From contig JAUHYS010000048.1 of assembly GCA_030426445.1 (NCBI GenBank), forward strand, positions 1-10,742: a DNA stretch of 10,742 bases, written 5' to 3'. Source of the DNA: a bacterium. Lineage in GTDB: Bacteria > UBA10199 > DSSB01. The notes beneath the pieces were generated by a model. It saw only the letters and a program-made list of their open reading frames with translations. It did no database searches and had not been told where the DNA came from. Both the position numbers and the translations under genes were made by a program. Positions 1-6,040 of this stretch are shown here, one piece after another (the first letter of the stretch is position 1; every line of letters begins with the position of its first letter).

Positions 1-2
1 CA

Positions 3-329
3 GAGTTTTTAATGCGTGTTCAGGATGCACATTGGGTCGTAGTCAGTGGGGTTGTCGAAGAAAAATTGGTGATTGTATTACGTTGTGATGGTTACAAAAA
101 ACATGTGGGAAAAATTGCACAGCAGGCATTTGGAGATTTGGGAAGTGCGGGAGGGCATCGTAGCATGGCACGGGCGGAGATTCCTAAACATGCCTTGCCC
201 GTAGGTTTTTTAACACAAAACGAAAGCATAGAATGGTTTGTCGTGAATGCCTTTGCAAAGGCAGACCGTGCCTTTCAACCCATGCTGAAGTTATTAAAAA
301 CAAAAGGCGTGGATGCAATCGTTGATTAA
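3..329 (+). CDS. DHH/DHHA1 family phosphoesterase, C-terminal fragment (5' cut by window edge)
   Basis: The reading frame is open to the left edge, so the ATG at 12 is probably an internal Met and only the last ~108 residues are visible. They match the DHHA1 substrate-binding half of DHH phosphoesterases (NrnA/pApA hydrolase/GdpP-like group). A core resembling 'VVVSGVVEEKLVIVLR' is followed by the diagnostic glycine-rich motif GGHRSMARAEIP near nt 159-194. The DHH catalytic half, with its metal-binding Asp/His residues, lies outside the window. Family members cleave short RNA dinucleotides (nanoRNA), pApA or c-di-AMP in the cytoplasm using Mn2+. The stop is 13 bases before a diadenylate cyclase gene on the same strand, which suggests co-transcription and a role in c-di-AMP turnover. 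That substrate is inferred from context only; NrnA-like oligoribonuclease activity is equally possible. Confidence 0.85.
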   Translation, partial: EFLMRVQDAHWVVVSGVVEEKLVIVLRCDGYKKHVGKIAQQAFGDLGSAGGHRSMARAEIPKHALPVGFLTQNESIEWFVVNAFAKADRAFQPMLKLLKTKGVDAIVD

Positions 330-342
330 AGAATGGGGGTAG

Positions 343-1533
343 ATGATGAGTCTGTTAGCTTTCCTCAAAGAAATTGGCATCATTGGTTTTATTGACATGG
401 CCCTCATGTCATTTTTAATCTACTCTGTTTTGGTTTTATTTAAAAAAAAGCGTGCCACTTTTATCCTCAGTGGTATTCTGCTAAGTGCTCTCCTTTATCT
501 GATTGCCTATCAACTTAATTTAGTCTTGATTACAACCGTATTACAGGCTTTCTTTGCAGTGATCCTGATTGCGATGATTGTGATTTTTAAAGAGGAATTG
601 CGTGATTTTTTTGAAGAAATTGCAGTTTGGAGCACGCGTTATCATTTTAAGAAGAAAAAAATTCCACGTTTATCTCGTCCAGAAATCGAAATTTTAGTTC
701 GAACTTTAAATGATTTAGCTCGAGAAAAAATAGGGGCTTTAATTGTCATTAAGGGTAAGCAAAGCATACAAAGGCATTTAGAGGGAGGTATTCTGCTAGA
801 CGGTAAGCTCAGTGAGGCCTTACTGAAGAGTTTGTTTGACCCTCACTCAATTGGTCATGACGGAGCCGTATTAATTGAGTCGGGGCGGGTGGCTCAGCTG
901 GGTTGTCATCTACCCCTATCAAATAATTTTTCACAATTGACACGAAAAGGTACGCGACATGCTGCTGCTTTAGGTTTGTCAGAAGTATGTGATGCTCTGT
1001 GTTTAGTTGTCTCAGAAGAGCGAGGTAAGATTTCAGTCGCGTACGAAGGCAAGCTGCAAGAGATTCAAGAAACGAAAAGTTTAGAAGAGCTATTAAAAAA
1101 TTATTTTGAAAGAGTAAACCCCACCAAAAAGCCTAAGTTTTACCAAGATTTTTTTAGTAAAAATTATCGTGAAAAAGTTATTGCTGCAGCGACCGCTGGT
1201 TTATTGTGGTTTTTTTTCGTGCACGAATCGAGTTTAGTTTACAAAAGTTTCGAGATTCCTGTGGACTATCCAGAGCTTGAGGATAACTTGGTTGTCGAAC
1301 GCATCGACCCTTCCACGGTGGAATTAACCTTTTCCGGTCCACGCAATGCTTTTCATTTAGTCAGTAAAAAAGACATGGTTTTAACTTTGCGACTAGCAGA
1401 AGCCAACTCAGGTAAAAATAGAATTCATTTAAGTGAAGCCAATTTAACTTTTCCTAAAAATATTTCTTTAGAAAATATTCAGCCAAAAAGTGTCGATGTA
1501 GAAATAAGCAGAGAAGAGCTTAATAAAAAATAG
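343..1533 (+). CDS. cdaA: Membrane diadenylate cyclase (CdaA/DacA-type) fused to a C-terminal YbbR (CdaR-like) domain
   Basis: Predicted c-di-AMP synthase (2 ATP to c-di-AMP), 396 residues against about 270 for stand-alone CdaA. Three N-terminal membrane helices (about 12-33, 38-58, 59-82) are followed by a DAC domain (about 100-250). It has the catalytic DGA motif in GHDGAVLI (D173-A175) and the GTRHAAALGLSE segment (about 203-214), followed by VVSEERGKISVA. The usual RHR motif reads RHA here (205-207). A fourth hydrophobic segment (about 278-293, AAATAGLLWFFFVHE) introduces an extracytoplasmic domain of ~100 residues. Its 'SFEIPVDYPEL' and 'VELTFSGPRNAF' stretches are typical of YbbR repeats. 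In Firmicutes CdaA and its regulator CdaR (YbbR repeats) are separate adjacent genes; here both are in one chain with a single YbbR unit. Two ATGs (343, 346) follow a G-rich ribosome site (gggggt, 335-340); either could be used. It sits between a DHH phosphoesterase and mgtE, and no glmM is present. Confidence 0.9.
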   Translation: MMSLLAFLKEIGIIGFIDMALMSFLIYSVLVLFKKKRATFILSGILLSALLYLIAYQLNLVLITTVLQAFFAVILIAMIVIFKEELRDFFEEIAVWSTRYHFKKKKIPRLSRPEIEILVRTLNDLAREKIGALIVIKGKQSIQRHLEGGILLDGKLSEALLKSLFDPHSIGHDGAVLIESGRVAQLGCHLPLSNNFSQLTRKGTRHAAALGLSEVCDALCLVVSEERGKISVAYEGKLQEIQETKSLEELLKNYFERVNPTKKPKFYQDFFSKNYREKVIAAATAGLLWFFFVHESSLVYKSFEIPVDYPELEDNLVVERIDPSTVELTFSGPRNAFHLVSKKDMVLTLRLAEANSGKNRIHLSEANLTFPKNISLENIQPKSVDVEISREELNKK

Positions 1534-1554
1534 TCGTGTTTTAATTTATTCACT

Positions 1555-1560
1555 AAGGAG
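1555..1560 (+). promoter_or_regulatory. Ribosome binding site that decides the mgtE start
   Basis: AAGGAG, 8 bases before ATG 1569. It overlaps the alternative in-frame GTG at 1560, which therefore cannot be served by this site. Confidence 0.8.
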
Positions 1561-1568
1561 TGACAGGC

Positions 1569-2876
1569 ATGCCTAACACAAAAACATTGCTTTCGATTCT
1601 TCAAAAATACTTTAATAAAGATCCCGAACAAGCAGCCCATTACTTAGAAGCTTTGGAGGATGAAAAAGCGATTAAAATACTGACGCAATTATCTGCGGCA
1701 TCGAGTTCTAAGATACTCCCTTATTTAAATACTCATTTAGCCTTAGATTGGATTCAGGAAATTTCTAGCGATTCATTCACTCAGATTTTAGAAAAACTCT
1801 CTCCACAACAAGGGGCTTCCTTATTTTTAGGTTTGGGAGACCAACGTCGACAGGAAATGATTGATGCACTGCCCCCCAAGTTAAAAGAAGAAATTTCAGA
1901 ACTGTTGACCTTTCCTGAGGATAGTGTCGGTCAAGTAATGAGTACTACTTATTTGGCTTTTTTCCCTGATACTTTAGTCAAACAAGCCATTGAAAAAATT
2001 AGGCAGCAGGAAAAAAAGAAAACAACCCCCTCTTATTTATACGTTGTCGACGACCATCAAAAGCTGTTGGGGATTTTAACAGTTAGGGATATTTTATTAG
2101 CTGATCGTAATAGTACAGTCGATTCAATTATGCGTAAAAATATTGCAACCCTCGATGGCTTTATGGATCAAGAAGAAGCCGCATCGGTTTTAAATAAAAA
2201 AAAGTTTTTTGCTATGCCAGTAGTGGACGCAGAAAATCGTTTGCTGGGTGTGGTCAATGCCGAGCAATTATTAAAAACTGTCCAAGAAGGCACCAGTCAA
2301 GACATTCAAACCATGTTTGGTGTGGCGAAAAGCGAGACACCTTTTTCTCCTATGGGCTTTTCCTTAAAGACTCGACTGCCTTGGTTGCATATTAATTTAT
2401 TAACCGCATTTTTAGCGGCCTCTGTGGTGTCCTTATTTGAAGACATTATAGCCAAGATTACCGTTTTGGCTGTTTTTTTACCCGTTGTTGCAGGACAAGG
2501 AGGTAATGCCGGGGCACAATCTCTGGCCGTGGTGATGCGGGGTTTGGTGATGAGGCAGATTCCAAAAGAAAAAGTTAAAAAGTTGATTATAAAAGAAGCC
2601 TATCTAGGGGTTTTAAACGGAGTCATCATTGGTATCGTTACCGGAGTCATTGCCTGGTTTTGGAAAGGGAATCCCATGTTGGGTGTGGTGATTACACTCG
2701 CTATGATCGTTAATTTATTTATGGCAGGGCTTTCCGGGTCGTTAATTCCCATCAGCATGAAAGCGGTGGGATTAGACCCTGCTCAGTCTTCTAGTATTGT
2801 TCTCACCACGGTCACAGATGTCGTGGGTTTTTTCGCCTTTTTGGGTTTTGCGGTTATATTGCAGGGTTGGCTATAG
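1569..2876 (+). CDS. mgtE: MgtE-type magnesium channel/transporter
   Basis: Mg2+ channel of the inner membrane, 435 residues, near the usual family length of about 450. Domain order is complete: a helical MgtE N domain (about 1-120), two CBS domains (about 121-180 and 184-243; 'EDSVGQVMSTTYLAFFPDT', 'LLGILTVRDILLA', 'VDSIMRKNIATL', 'FFAMPVVDAENRLLGVVNA'), a connecting helix, then five membrane helices (about 270-435). Family signatures visible are RLPWLHINLLTAFLAASVV, FLPVVAGQGGNAGAQSLAVV, and a TDVVGFFAFLGFA segment whose Asp (417) matches the pore Asp used for Mg2+ selectivity in characterised MgtE. I chose ATG 1569 because AAGGAG at 1555-1560 lies 8 bases upstream; the in-frame GTG at 1560 overlaps that site. 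It lies 35 bases after the cyclase gene with no terminator between, so it is probably in the same operon. Known MgtE CBS domains sense Mg2+ and can bind ATP; any effect of c-di-AMP is speculation. Confidence 0.95.
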   Translation: MPNTKTLLSILQKYFNKDPEQAAHYLEALEDEKAIKILTQLSAASSSKILPYLNTHLALDWIQEISSDSFTQILEKLSPQQGASLFLGLGDQRRQEMIDALPPKLKEEISELLTFPEDSVGQVMSTTYLAFFPDTLVKQAIEKIRQQEKKKTTPSYLYVVDDHQKLLGILTVRDILLADRNSTVDSIMRKNIATLDGFMDQEEAASVLNKKKFFAMPVVDAENRLLGVVNAEQLLKTVQEGTSQDIQTMFGVAKSETPFSPMGFSLKTRLPWLHINLLTAFLAASVVSLFEDIIAKITVLAVFLPVVAGQGGNAGAQSLAVVMRGLVMRQIPKEKVKKLIIKEAYLGVLNGVIIGIVTGVIAWFWKGNPMLGVVITLAMIVNLFMAGLSGSLIPISMKAVGLDPAQSSSIVLTTVTDVVGFFAFLGFAVILQGWL

Positions 2877-2910
2877 TGTCACGCGTTTAGGAAAGAAATA
2901 TAGACAAATA

Positions 2911-2935
2911 GGCGCAGCAAGCGGCGCCCCTACGA
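2911..2935. repeat. GC-rich short inverted repeat (GGCGC / GCGCC)
   Basis: GGCGC (2911-2915) and GCGCC (2924-2928) form a 5-bp stem with an 8-base loop, followed by CCTACG. The element is strikingly GC-rich against its AT-rich surroundings, about 35 bases after the mgtE stop. Together with the hairpin just downstream it looks like a mosaic of dispersed intergenic repeat elements. Copy number cannot be judged from one window. Confidence 0.5.
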
Positions 2936-2948
2936 GTAATCGTGTTTT

Positions 2949-3007
2949 AAAAAGCGGCTTTTTTCTTTTTTACTTTCTTTTTGGCCATACAAAAAGAAAG
3001 TAAAAAG
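2949..3007. repeat. Intergenic hairpin element between mgtE and the glutamate dehydrogenase gene
   Basis: A small stem AAAAAG/CTTTTT (2949-2954 and 2958-2963, loop CGG) is followed by a long inverted repeat. TTTTTACTTTCTTTTT (2967-2982) pairs perfectly over 16 bp with 2991-3006, around the loop GGCCATAC (2983-2990). The 'TACTTTCTTTT..GGC..AAAAGAAAGTA' style resembles repeats I recall from many proteobacterial intergenic regions; this is memory, not a search. On the plus strand the small stem is followed by a T-rich run, so the first part may act as a weak terminator for the mgtE operon. The long hairpin is not followed by a clean U-tract. It ends 17 bases before the ribosome site of the next gene. 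Confidence 0.7.
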
Positions 3008-3023
3008 ATTATATAATAATAAA

Positions 3024-3029
3024 AGGAGG
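3024..3029 (+). promoter_or_regulatory. Strong ribosome binding site of the glutamate dehydrogenase gene
   Basis: AGGAGG, a perfect Shine-Dalgarno core, 5 bases before ATG 3035. It is the strongest ribosome site among the genes here and suggests high translation. Confidence 0.85.
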
Positions 3030-3034
3030 AAGCC

Positions 3035-4312
3035 ATGGTGGAGAAACTACAAGCCGAATGGGATAACGATTTATTCACCCAGGTTCAACAGCAATTTGAA
3101 AATGCGGCACAAAAACTTTCCTTAGATGAAAATATTTTCAATCGTTTGCGTGTTCCGGATAAGGCACTGCTGGTGAGTGTTCCCTTCCGACTAGATGATG
3201 GCAGTATTCGTGTGGTGTCCGGTTATCGAGTGCACCATAATGACACCTTGGGCCCTTATAAAGGAGGTATCCGTTATCACGAAAAAGTCAATCTCGGAGA
3301 AGTTGCAGCACTTGCGATGCTCATGACTTGGAAATGTGCTTTGGTTAATCTGCCTTTAGGTGGCGCCAAAGGCGGTATTCAAATCGATCCCAATCCACTT
3401 TCTCGAAATGAAATACAACGCATGACGCGACGTTTTACTTCAGAAATTAATAACTTTATTGGACCGGATGTGGATATCCCCGCTCCTGACATGGGCACTA
3501 ACGAACAAGTTATGGCGTGGATGATGGATACCTATAGCCAGATTCATGGCTATGCGATTCCTGAAATTGTCACGGGGAAGCCTGTGATTATCGGAGGCTC
3601 ATTGGGTCGTAGCAAGGCCACCGGTCGTGGTGTGGTTTATTGTATTTTAGAAGCCTTAAAAGCCATGCATCAAACATTAGACACTCAAACAACAGTTGCC
3701 ATTCAAGGGTATGGAAATGTAGGAAGTGCTGCAGCAGAGGAGCTCGCTGGCTTGGGTGCGCGCGTTTTTGCTGTCAGTGATGTGACAACAGGAATTTATC
3801 ACGAAGAGGGACTTGATTTAAATAAGGTCCAATCTTGGATTCAGAAAAACCGTTTTCTAGAGGGCTTTCCAGAGGCGCAAAGCATTAGCAATGAAGAGTT
3901 ATTACAACTTCAAGTCAAAATTTTGATACCCGCTGCTGCAGAAGACGTGATTACTAAAGAAATTGCTCAAAACTTAAAATGCGAAATGATTGCCGAAGGT
4001 GCTAATGGCCCTATTACATTAGAAGCCGACAAGGTCATCAATGATCGAGAAGATATTTTTGTGATTCCTGATGTTCTAGCAAACGCAGGTGGGGTGATTG
4101 TTTCTTACTTCGAGTGGATTCAAGGTCTACAGAATTTCTTTTGGAAAGAAGTGGAAGTCAATCAGAGGATGAACGAAATCATCTCGCATGCCTTTCAAAC
4201 CATTTATCAATTTTCGCAAGATAAAAAAGTGACGATGCGTATGGCAGCCTTAATGTTGGGAATTGATAAGATTTCGCGGGCCATGTTGACGCGGGGATTT
4301 TTTCCAGGCTAG
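3035..4312 (+). CDS. Glutamate dehydrogenase (Glu/Leu/Phe/Val dehydrogenase family, probably NAD-dependent)
   Basis: Catalyses reversible oxidative deamination of glutamate to 2-oxoglutarate and ammonia in the cytoplasm. At 425 residues it fits the hexameric RocG/GudB-size class rather than the ~450-residue anabolic GdhA class. N-terminal substrate domain: GPYKGGIRYH (K76) and PLGGAKGGIQIDP with the catalytic Lys (K112), then PAPDMGTNEQVMAW with the catalytic Asp (D152). The Rossmann domain begins near 195 with GYGNVGSAAAEE (225-236). The second strand ends in Asp (FAVSD, D249), which usually favours NAD over NADP. The IPAAAEDVI and AEGANGPITLEAD segments are also family hallmarks. ATG 3035 is preceded by AGGAGG (3024-3029) at 5-base spacing. 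The hairpin block upstream suggests a transcription unit separate from mgtE, and nothing obviously co-transcribed follows. Substrate could in principle be another amino acid, but the motifs fit glutamate best. Confidence 0.93.
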   Translation: MVEKLQAEWDNDLFTQVQQQFENAAQKLSLDENIFNRLRVPDKALLVSVPFRLDDGSIRVVSGYRVHHNDTLGPYKGGIRYHEKVNLGEVAALAMLMTWKCALVNLPLGGAKGGIQIDPNPLSRNEIQRMTRRFTSEINNFIGPDVDIPAPDMGTNEQVMAWMMDTYSQIHGYAIPEIVTGKPVIIGGSLGRSKATGRGVVYCILEALKAMHQTLDTQTTVAIQGYGNVGSAAAEELAGLGARVFAVSDVTTGIYHEEGLDLNKVQSWIQKNRFLEGFPEAQSISNEELLQLQVKILIPAAAEDVITKEIAQNLKCEMIAEGANGPITLEADKVINDREDIFVIPDVLANAGGVIVSYFEWIQGLQNFFWKEVEVNQRMNEIISHAFQTIYQFSQDKKVTMRMAALMLGIDKISRAMLTRGFFPG

Positions 4313-4535
4313 AAACGTCGGAAGGCTTTGATGCGGTGAGACAGTTTTTAGATGATTTTTCTCAAGTCGAAGATGAATAGGCCATCGAAGTTTTGGTTTC
4401 CTTTAAAATCTAAAAGATAAAAAGTATTGAACCCTCTTTTTTTCTATGGCATAGACTTTCCAGTCCATTTCTGTTGCTCTCATTTGATTGCTGTTTCTTG
4501 TTTTTTTTAAAATTTCAAAAAAAAGTTTTGAACAC

Positions 4536-4560
4536 ATTGAACGCGTATTCAATTTTTTTT
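4536..4560 (+). terminator. Possible intrinsic terminator downstream of the glutamate dehydrogenase gene
   Basis: ATTGAA (4536-4541) and TTCAAT (4548-4553) form a 6-bp stem around CGCGTA, running into eight Ts (4553-4560). The stem is AT-rich and weak, and the site lies over 220 bases after the stop, so this is tentative. Confidence 0.3.
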
Positions 4561-4589
4561 ACAAGTTATTGTTTTTATTATATTTTTTA

Positions 4590-4615
4590 TATAATGATAT
4601 CAAAAACTGTTTTTG
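4590..4615 (+). promoter_or_regulatory. Candidate promoter -10 box with adjacent operator-like palindrome
   Basis: TATAAT (4590-4595) is followed five bases later by the perfect odd palindrome CAAAAAC-T-GTTTTTG (4601-4615; 7-bp arms, 1-base centre). The palindrome would cover the expected transcription start, where repressors often bind. No good -35 box is visible (TTGTTT at 4569-4574 is only 15 bases away), and AT-rich DNA makes chance matches likely. If real, the transcript has a ~200-base leader before the gene at 4802. Confidence 0.35.
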
Positions 4616-4723
4616 GTGTGTTTTCTAAATTAAAATTAAATTAAAAAATTAGCAACAATTTTTTTCTCCATCCGAGAATGACGATGTCGATCATTATTTA
4701 GATGACACAATGAGTTATCATAT

Positions 4724-4751
4724 TTAGTGTTAGATTTTTAGTGTTAGATTT
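4724..4751. repeat. Perfect 14-base tandem repeat, two copies
   Basis: TTAGTGTTAGATTT occurs at 4724-4737 and again immediately at 4738-4751, 50 bases before the start codon of the next gene. It may be a simple slippage product or a doubled regulator site. A further partial 'TAGATTT' follows directly. Confidence 0.85.
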
Positions 4752-4790
4752 AGATTTGATTAATTAAAAATTTTCTAATAAAACAATCTC

Positions 4791-4795
4791 AGGAG
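4791..4795 (+). promoter_or_regulatory. Ribosome binding site deciding the start at 4802
   Basis: AGGAG lies 6 bases before ATG 4802. The alternative TTG at 4796 directly abuts it and would have no usable site. Confidence 0.75.
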
Positions 4796-4801
4796 TTGTT
4801 C

Positions 4802-5896
4802 ATGGAAGTCAGAGCAAAATGTACGCCAATTCAATGTGCCCACACAGACAATCCGTCAACAAATACAAGCTATTTAGATAAATGGGCGGAGAAGATTGCC
4901 GATCACTTGTCCCGATATCGTTATATTTTACCTCACCAGGCTAGAAAACTCGGGATTAATCCGCATTTGCGTCGCATTCTTAATTCGGGTCATGGTACGC
5001 GTTTGGTCGGCCCAAAAGAGTATCGTATTAAATATGAAGAGGTCGTCCAATACTTTCAGGCCATGGAAGAAAAAGGTATGGGAGAATTAGCTCGAAAAGA
5101 AATGCAGGCCCTTGCCCGTCAACGTGGAGACGCGGTTTATATTCAAAATATAGCCCCTCGTTATAAAAAATACCGCACTTATCATAGATTAAGAAGATTA
5201 GAGCTTATTCCTCATTGGAATAAACCTGAAGTACTCGGCCTTATTTACTCAGATCGACCCATGCAAGCCGACACACTTAGCGCTAGAAGGATGTATTCTC
5301 GAATGAGCCGAGATACGGCCGCTAGTCTTCATATTCCGCAAAGTTTAAGAAAATATTTCAACTCGACCCATATTCATAAAGGGCAAAAAGTGCGTTTACT
5401 TCCAAGTGAGATCAATGATTATCTAAAAGAACGTGGAGTCGAGCGAGGAAGGAAAGAGTTATTAGCTTTTTATTGGCAATATGAAATCTGTGAAAGTAAT
5501 ATCATTGGCTTATTTTCGGCATGTATCATTGGAGATAGCGATCGAAAGGCCATGCGTTTTGATATTCTCGAGCTCTTTAGGCAACGTTTGCCCCAAGCTT
5601 CACGGGTGACATTTATTCAAGACGACCGATTGGAGTTTAACCTTGAGGGGATGAGATATGTGATCAACCCCAATGAGCAAGTAGAAGTGTTAGCCAATTT
5701 ATTAGGCATCTCATCCAGAAGTCATAAAGGTGCTCGTCAATATGAAAGAAATTATTTAAAACTTTATGATGCAAGTCAGCCCATTAACCCAGAAAGTTCT
5801 GAAATAGCCGTTTTGAAGTTTTATTCTATACATAACGGTGAGCTTATCACAGAAATAGAAGAACCTAGTGAGCAAAAGCGTTTAGCCGGTTATTAA
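4802..5896 (+). CDS. Uncharacterised basic protein with an apparent internal duplication of a helix-turn-helix-like module
   Basis: I do not recognise a family for this 364-residue protein. It has no signal peptide or membrane helix and is rich in Arg, Lys and Tyr; residues about 119-139 are especially basic (RYKKYRTYHRLRR). Two segments resemble each other. Residues 47-86 start ARKLGINPHLRRILNSGHG and end in EEVVQYFQ; residues 174-209 start ASLHIPQSLRKYFNSTH and end in SEINDYLK. Both share L-x-I-(x)3-L-R-(x)3-N-S-x-H, then R-(x)4-E-(V/I)-(x)2-Y. Their beginnings (HQARKLGINPHL, TAASLHIPQSL) read like excisionase/MerR-type recognition helices, and a third similar start (ANLLGISSRSHKG) lies near 298-310. 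A nucleic-acid-binding role is inferred only. ATG 4802 is chosen over TTG 4796 because AGGAG (4791-4795) lies 6 bases upstream of the ATG. The gene appears monocistronic, isolated by a long AT-rich leader upstream and 144 bases downstream. It could be a lineage-specific regulator, replication or mobile-element accessory protein, or a secreted effector. Confidence 0.8.
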   Translation: MEVRAKCTPIQCAHTDNPSTNTSYLDKWAEKIADHLSRYRYILPHQARKLGINPHLRRILNSGHGTRLVGPKEYRIKYEEVVQYFQAMEEKGMGELARKEMQALARQRGDAVYIQNIAPRYKKYRTYHRLRRLELIPHWNKPEVLGLIYSDRPMQADTLSARRMYSRMSRDTAASLHIPQSLRKYFNSTHIHKGQKVRLLPSEINDYLKERGVERGRKELLAFYWQYEICESNIIGLFSACIIGDSDRKAMRFDILELFRQRLPQASRVTFIQDDRLEFNLEGMRYVINPNEQVEVLANLLGISSRSHKGARQYERNYLKLYDASQPINPESSEIAVLKFYSIHNGELITEIEEPSEQKRLAGY

Positions 5897-6040
5897 ATAG
5901 ATTTTTGTCGATAGAATACTCTTGCTTTTATGGAGTTTTTATTGGAAAGAATTTTTGTTTTGATTAGGTAAAACTATATTGTCCGACTTTCATGAGTAAA
6001 CGGAGTTTTTTCTTTTTTAAGAAAGATATGATAAGCCTCT

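Larger units (their letters stand above)
4313..4801. other. 489-base AT-rich intergenic region without a recognisable gene
   Basis: Just after the dehydrogenase stop there is a short open stretch in another frame (4315-4380). Poly-T and poly-A tracts follow (for example T8 at 4501-4508 facing A8 at 4517-4524). Further items are a possible terminator (4536-4560), a TATAAT box with an adjacent palindrome (4590-4615), an imperfect hairpin around 4677-4695 and a perfect 14-base tandem repeat (4724-4751). No tRNA or known riboswitch architecture is apparent to me. Confidence 0.7.

Noticed and set aside
1560..1568. GTG at 1560 as the mgtE start
   Set aside because: It overlaps the AAGGAG ribosome site that serves ATG 1569 and has no site of its own.
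2797..3003. 68-codon plus-strand frame over the mgtE end
   Set aside because: It overlaps the conserved mgtE C terminus in another frame and then translates the intergenic hairpin; no ribosome site or protein-like pattern.
3012..3017. Perfect TATAAT just before the glutamate dehydrogenase ribosome site
   Set aside because: No -35 box at a usable distance, and a start from it would begin right at the Shine-Dalgarno, leaving almost no leader. AT-rich sequence gives such matches by chance.
4677..4695. Imperfect hairpin AATGA..TCATT as a riboswitch or small RNA
   Set aside because: Only a short interrupted stem, with no recognisable conserved riboswitch core around it.
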